From: Bacillota bacterium
GTDB lineage: Bacteria > Bacillota > Sulfobacillia > Sulfobacillales > Sulfobacillaceae
Assembly: GCA_021797515.1 (NCBI GenBank)
Contig: JAJZZP010000090.1
Location: 1-64,000, forward strand
Direction of reading: 5' to 3'
Length of the DNA: 64,000 nucleotides
Positions 62,921 to 64,000 of this stretch are shown piece after piece; position 1 is the first letter of the stretch; the number at the start of each line of letters is the position of its first letter. The position numbers were made by a program, and so were the translations under genes. The notes beneath the pieces are model-generated. The model saw only the letters and a list, made by a program, of their open reading frames with translations. It was not told the DNA's origin and searched no databases.

Positions 62921-64000
62921 ATGGAGAGCCTGTGGCAAGACCATGAAATTGCCGGAAAGGACCCTTTGAACCAACTGGTTTACGGATCCCGGCTGATAGG
63001 CCAGAATGAGCAACTCGTCGTGTGGGGTGGAGGCAACACGTCGGTGAAACGTGAAGAAATCGACCATATGGGCCGTTTGAAACAGATCTTGCGCATCAAG
63101 AGCAGCGGGGTTGATTTGAAGTTGTGTCGAGAGCAGGATTTTGTCGGGCTTCGGCTTGATGAGGTCCGCAGTCTGTTTGATCGGACCGAGTTGTCGGATG
63201 AAGCGATGGCAGCATTCCTAGCCCGCTGTCTGGTGGATCCTGGGGGACCTCGTCCCTCCATTGAAACCTTGTTGCATGCATTTTTGAGGGACAACGCGGT
63301 GGTGCACTCGCATGCTGACGCCGTCCTCGCGATTATTGATTCACCGGATGCTCCGGCGATACTGGAGGAGATCTATGGGACTTCCGCCGTGGTGGTCCCG
63401 TATGCGCGATCGGGCTTCGCACTGGCTAAAGACGCCGCCACGCGGGTCTCAGAGTCGCCCGACGCCTACGGCATGATTTTGCTCCATCATGGACTGATCA
63501 GCTGGGGTGCGACCGTGCAGCAGGCATATGAGCGCCATATCGAACTGGTCACCCGAGCCGAACGGTTTCTTAAGGATCTGCCTACACGGTCAGTGCCCAG
63601 TTCCTTGCGGTGGTCCGAAGATACCAGGCGCCGTCTGCAGATAAAACTGGCTCCCATTATTCGGCGCGTGTGCGGAGGCGGCGCGTCATGCATCCTGCAA
63701 TGGAACGGGGAAGAACGCACCCTGCAATTTGTGGACCGGAATGATGTCGAGAGCCTTAGTCAAAAAGGAGTGGCCACCCCGGACCATCTTTTACAGACCA
63801 AACGTGTGCCGGTGGTTATCCCAGCCCAACCCGAGATGACGGACCAGCAGTTGGAGACGTTGGTCCAAGAGCGGGTGACTATGTATCAAGATGCCTATGA
63901 AAAGTATTATCGGCGCTACAACCATGACAACTGGCCCATGCGCGATCCGAGACCTGTGGTCGCCGTGATGCCTCACCTCGGCTATTGGGCGATCGGGCAA
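62921..64000 (+). CDS. RhaD-like class II aldolase/dehydrogenase, truncated by window end
   Basis: The frame is open from the ATG at 62921 (AAAAGGAG 10 bp upstream) to the last base, 360 codons. The N-terminal class II aldolase domain shows VVWGGGNTS (33-41), SSG, Glu115 in PSIETLLHAF, zinc ligands in HSHAD (129-133) and LLHHGLISWG. The pattern is that of the bifunctional rhamnulose-1-phosphate aldolase/lactaldehyde dehydrogenase family (B. subtilis YuxG type), with an SDR domain expected beyond the window. It would cleave a ketose 1-phosphate from the imported sugar. Confidence 0.87.
   Translation, partial: MESLWQDHEIAGKDPLNQLVYGSRLIGQNEQLVVWGGGNTSVKREEIDHMGRLKQILRIKSSGVDLKLCREQDFVGLRLDEVRSLFDRTELSDEAMAAFLARCLVDPGGPRPSIETLLHAFLRDNAVVHSHADAVLAIIDSPDAPAILEEIYGTSAVVVPYARSGFALAKDAATRVSESPDAYGMILLHHGLISWGATVQQAYERHIELVTRAERFLKDLPTRSVPSSLRWSEDTRRRLQIKLAPIIRRVCGGGASCILQWNGEERTLQFVDRNDVESLSQKGVATPDHLLQTKRVPVVIPAQPEMTDQQLETLVQERVTMYQDAYEKYYRRYNHDNWPMRDPRPVVAVMPHLGYWAIGQ

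Noticed and set aside
1-64000. CRISPR array associated with the Cas9-like protein
   Set aside because: No regularly spaced repeats are seen, and the protein is IscB rather than Cas9; its RNA partner is encoded upstream.

Overview
The window looks like the chromosome of a moderate-GC Firmicute. Most genes have AGGAGG-type ribosome binding sites, several start with GTG or TTG, and promoters fit TTGACA-N17-TATTCT. The gene mix (many CoA ligases, B12 mutases, DUF35 thiolases) would suit a Sulfobacillus- or Kyrpidia-like organism, but that is inference. I saw no rRNA, tRNA or CRISPR array.

Region 1 (0.3-52.5 kb) is one large acyl-CoA catabolism island. It encodes nine AMP-forming acyl-CoA ligases, four acyl-CoA dehydrogenases, three classical thiolases, five SCP2/lipid-transfer-type thiolases with three DUF35 partners, two crotonases, one MaoC hydratase, three SDR dehydrogenases, one 3-hydroxyacyl-CoA dehydrogenase, an alpha-methylacyl-CoA racemase-like protein, two B12-dependent acyl-CoA mutase pairs, a hotdog thioesterase, an MFS transporter and two TetR regulators. 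The units are: a mutase operon (4482 down to 339); a long thiolase/DUF35/crotonase/dehydrogenase/ligase/TetR operon (17122 down to 6010); a lone ligase (19578 down to 18025); a plus-strand thiolase/SDR/racemase operon (20033-23275); a second mutase operon (30913 down to 24098); a 16-kb minus-strand run (47751 down to 31047); and a plus-strand MFS/TetR/thiolase/DUF35/MaoC block (48160-52489). The alpha-methylacyl-CoA racemase, HSD10-like dehydrogenase and non-methylmalonyl mutases together suggest breakdown of branched carboxylic acids, perhaps isoprenoid or sterol-side-chain-like. The substrate is not shown by the sequence.

Two regulatory circuits are visible. A 72-bp promoter/operator module with fixed internal spacing occurs at 4538-4609, 17210-17281 and 19753-19824, and drives three of the units. 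A separate palindrome of the TAACTAACTAGTTAGTTA type occurs at 30935-30952, 47820-47837 and 48100-48117, and controls the other three.

An IscB RNA-guided nuclease element with an upstream omega-RNA-like region (about 11665-13335) has inserted inside the second operon. Broken genes are an MNT nucleotidyltransferase beside an IS630 remnant (4961-5679) and a TPR protein (about 52990-53690).

Region 2 (54.1-64 kb, plus strand) is a sugar or sugar-phosphate utilisation operon. It holds an LsrF-like thiolase, a ribulose-phosphate-epimerase-like protein, a DeoR repressor, a CUT1-type ABC importer (lipoprotein, two permeases, a small membrane protein, two ATPases) and a RhaD-like class II aldolase cut by the window end. 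The two ATPases have lost complementary catalytic motifs, so their dimer should have one working and one degenerate ATP site.
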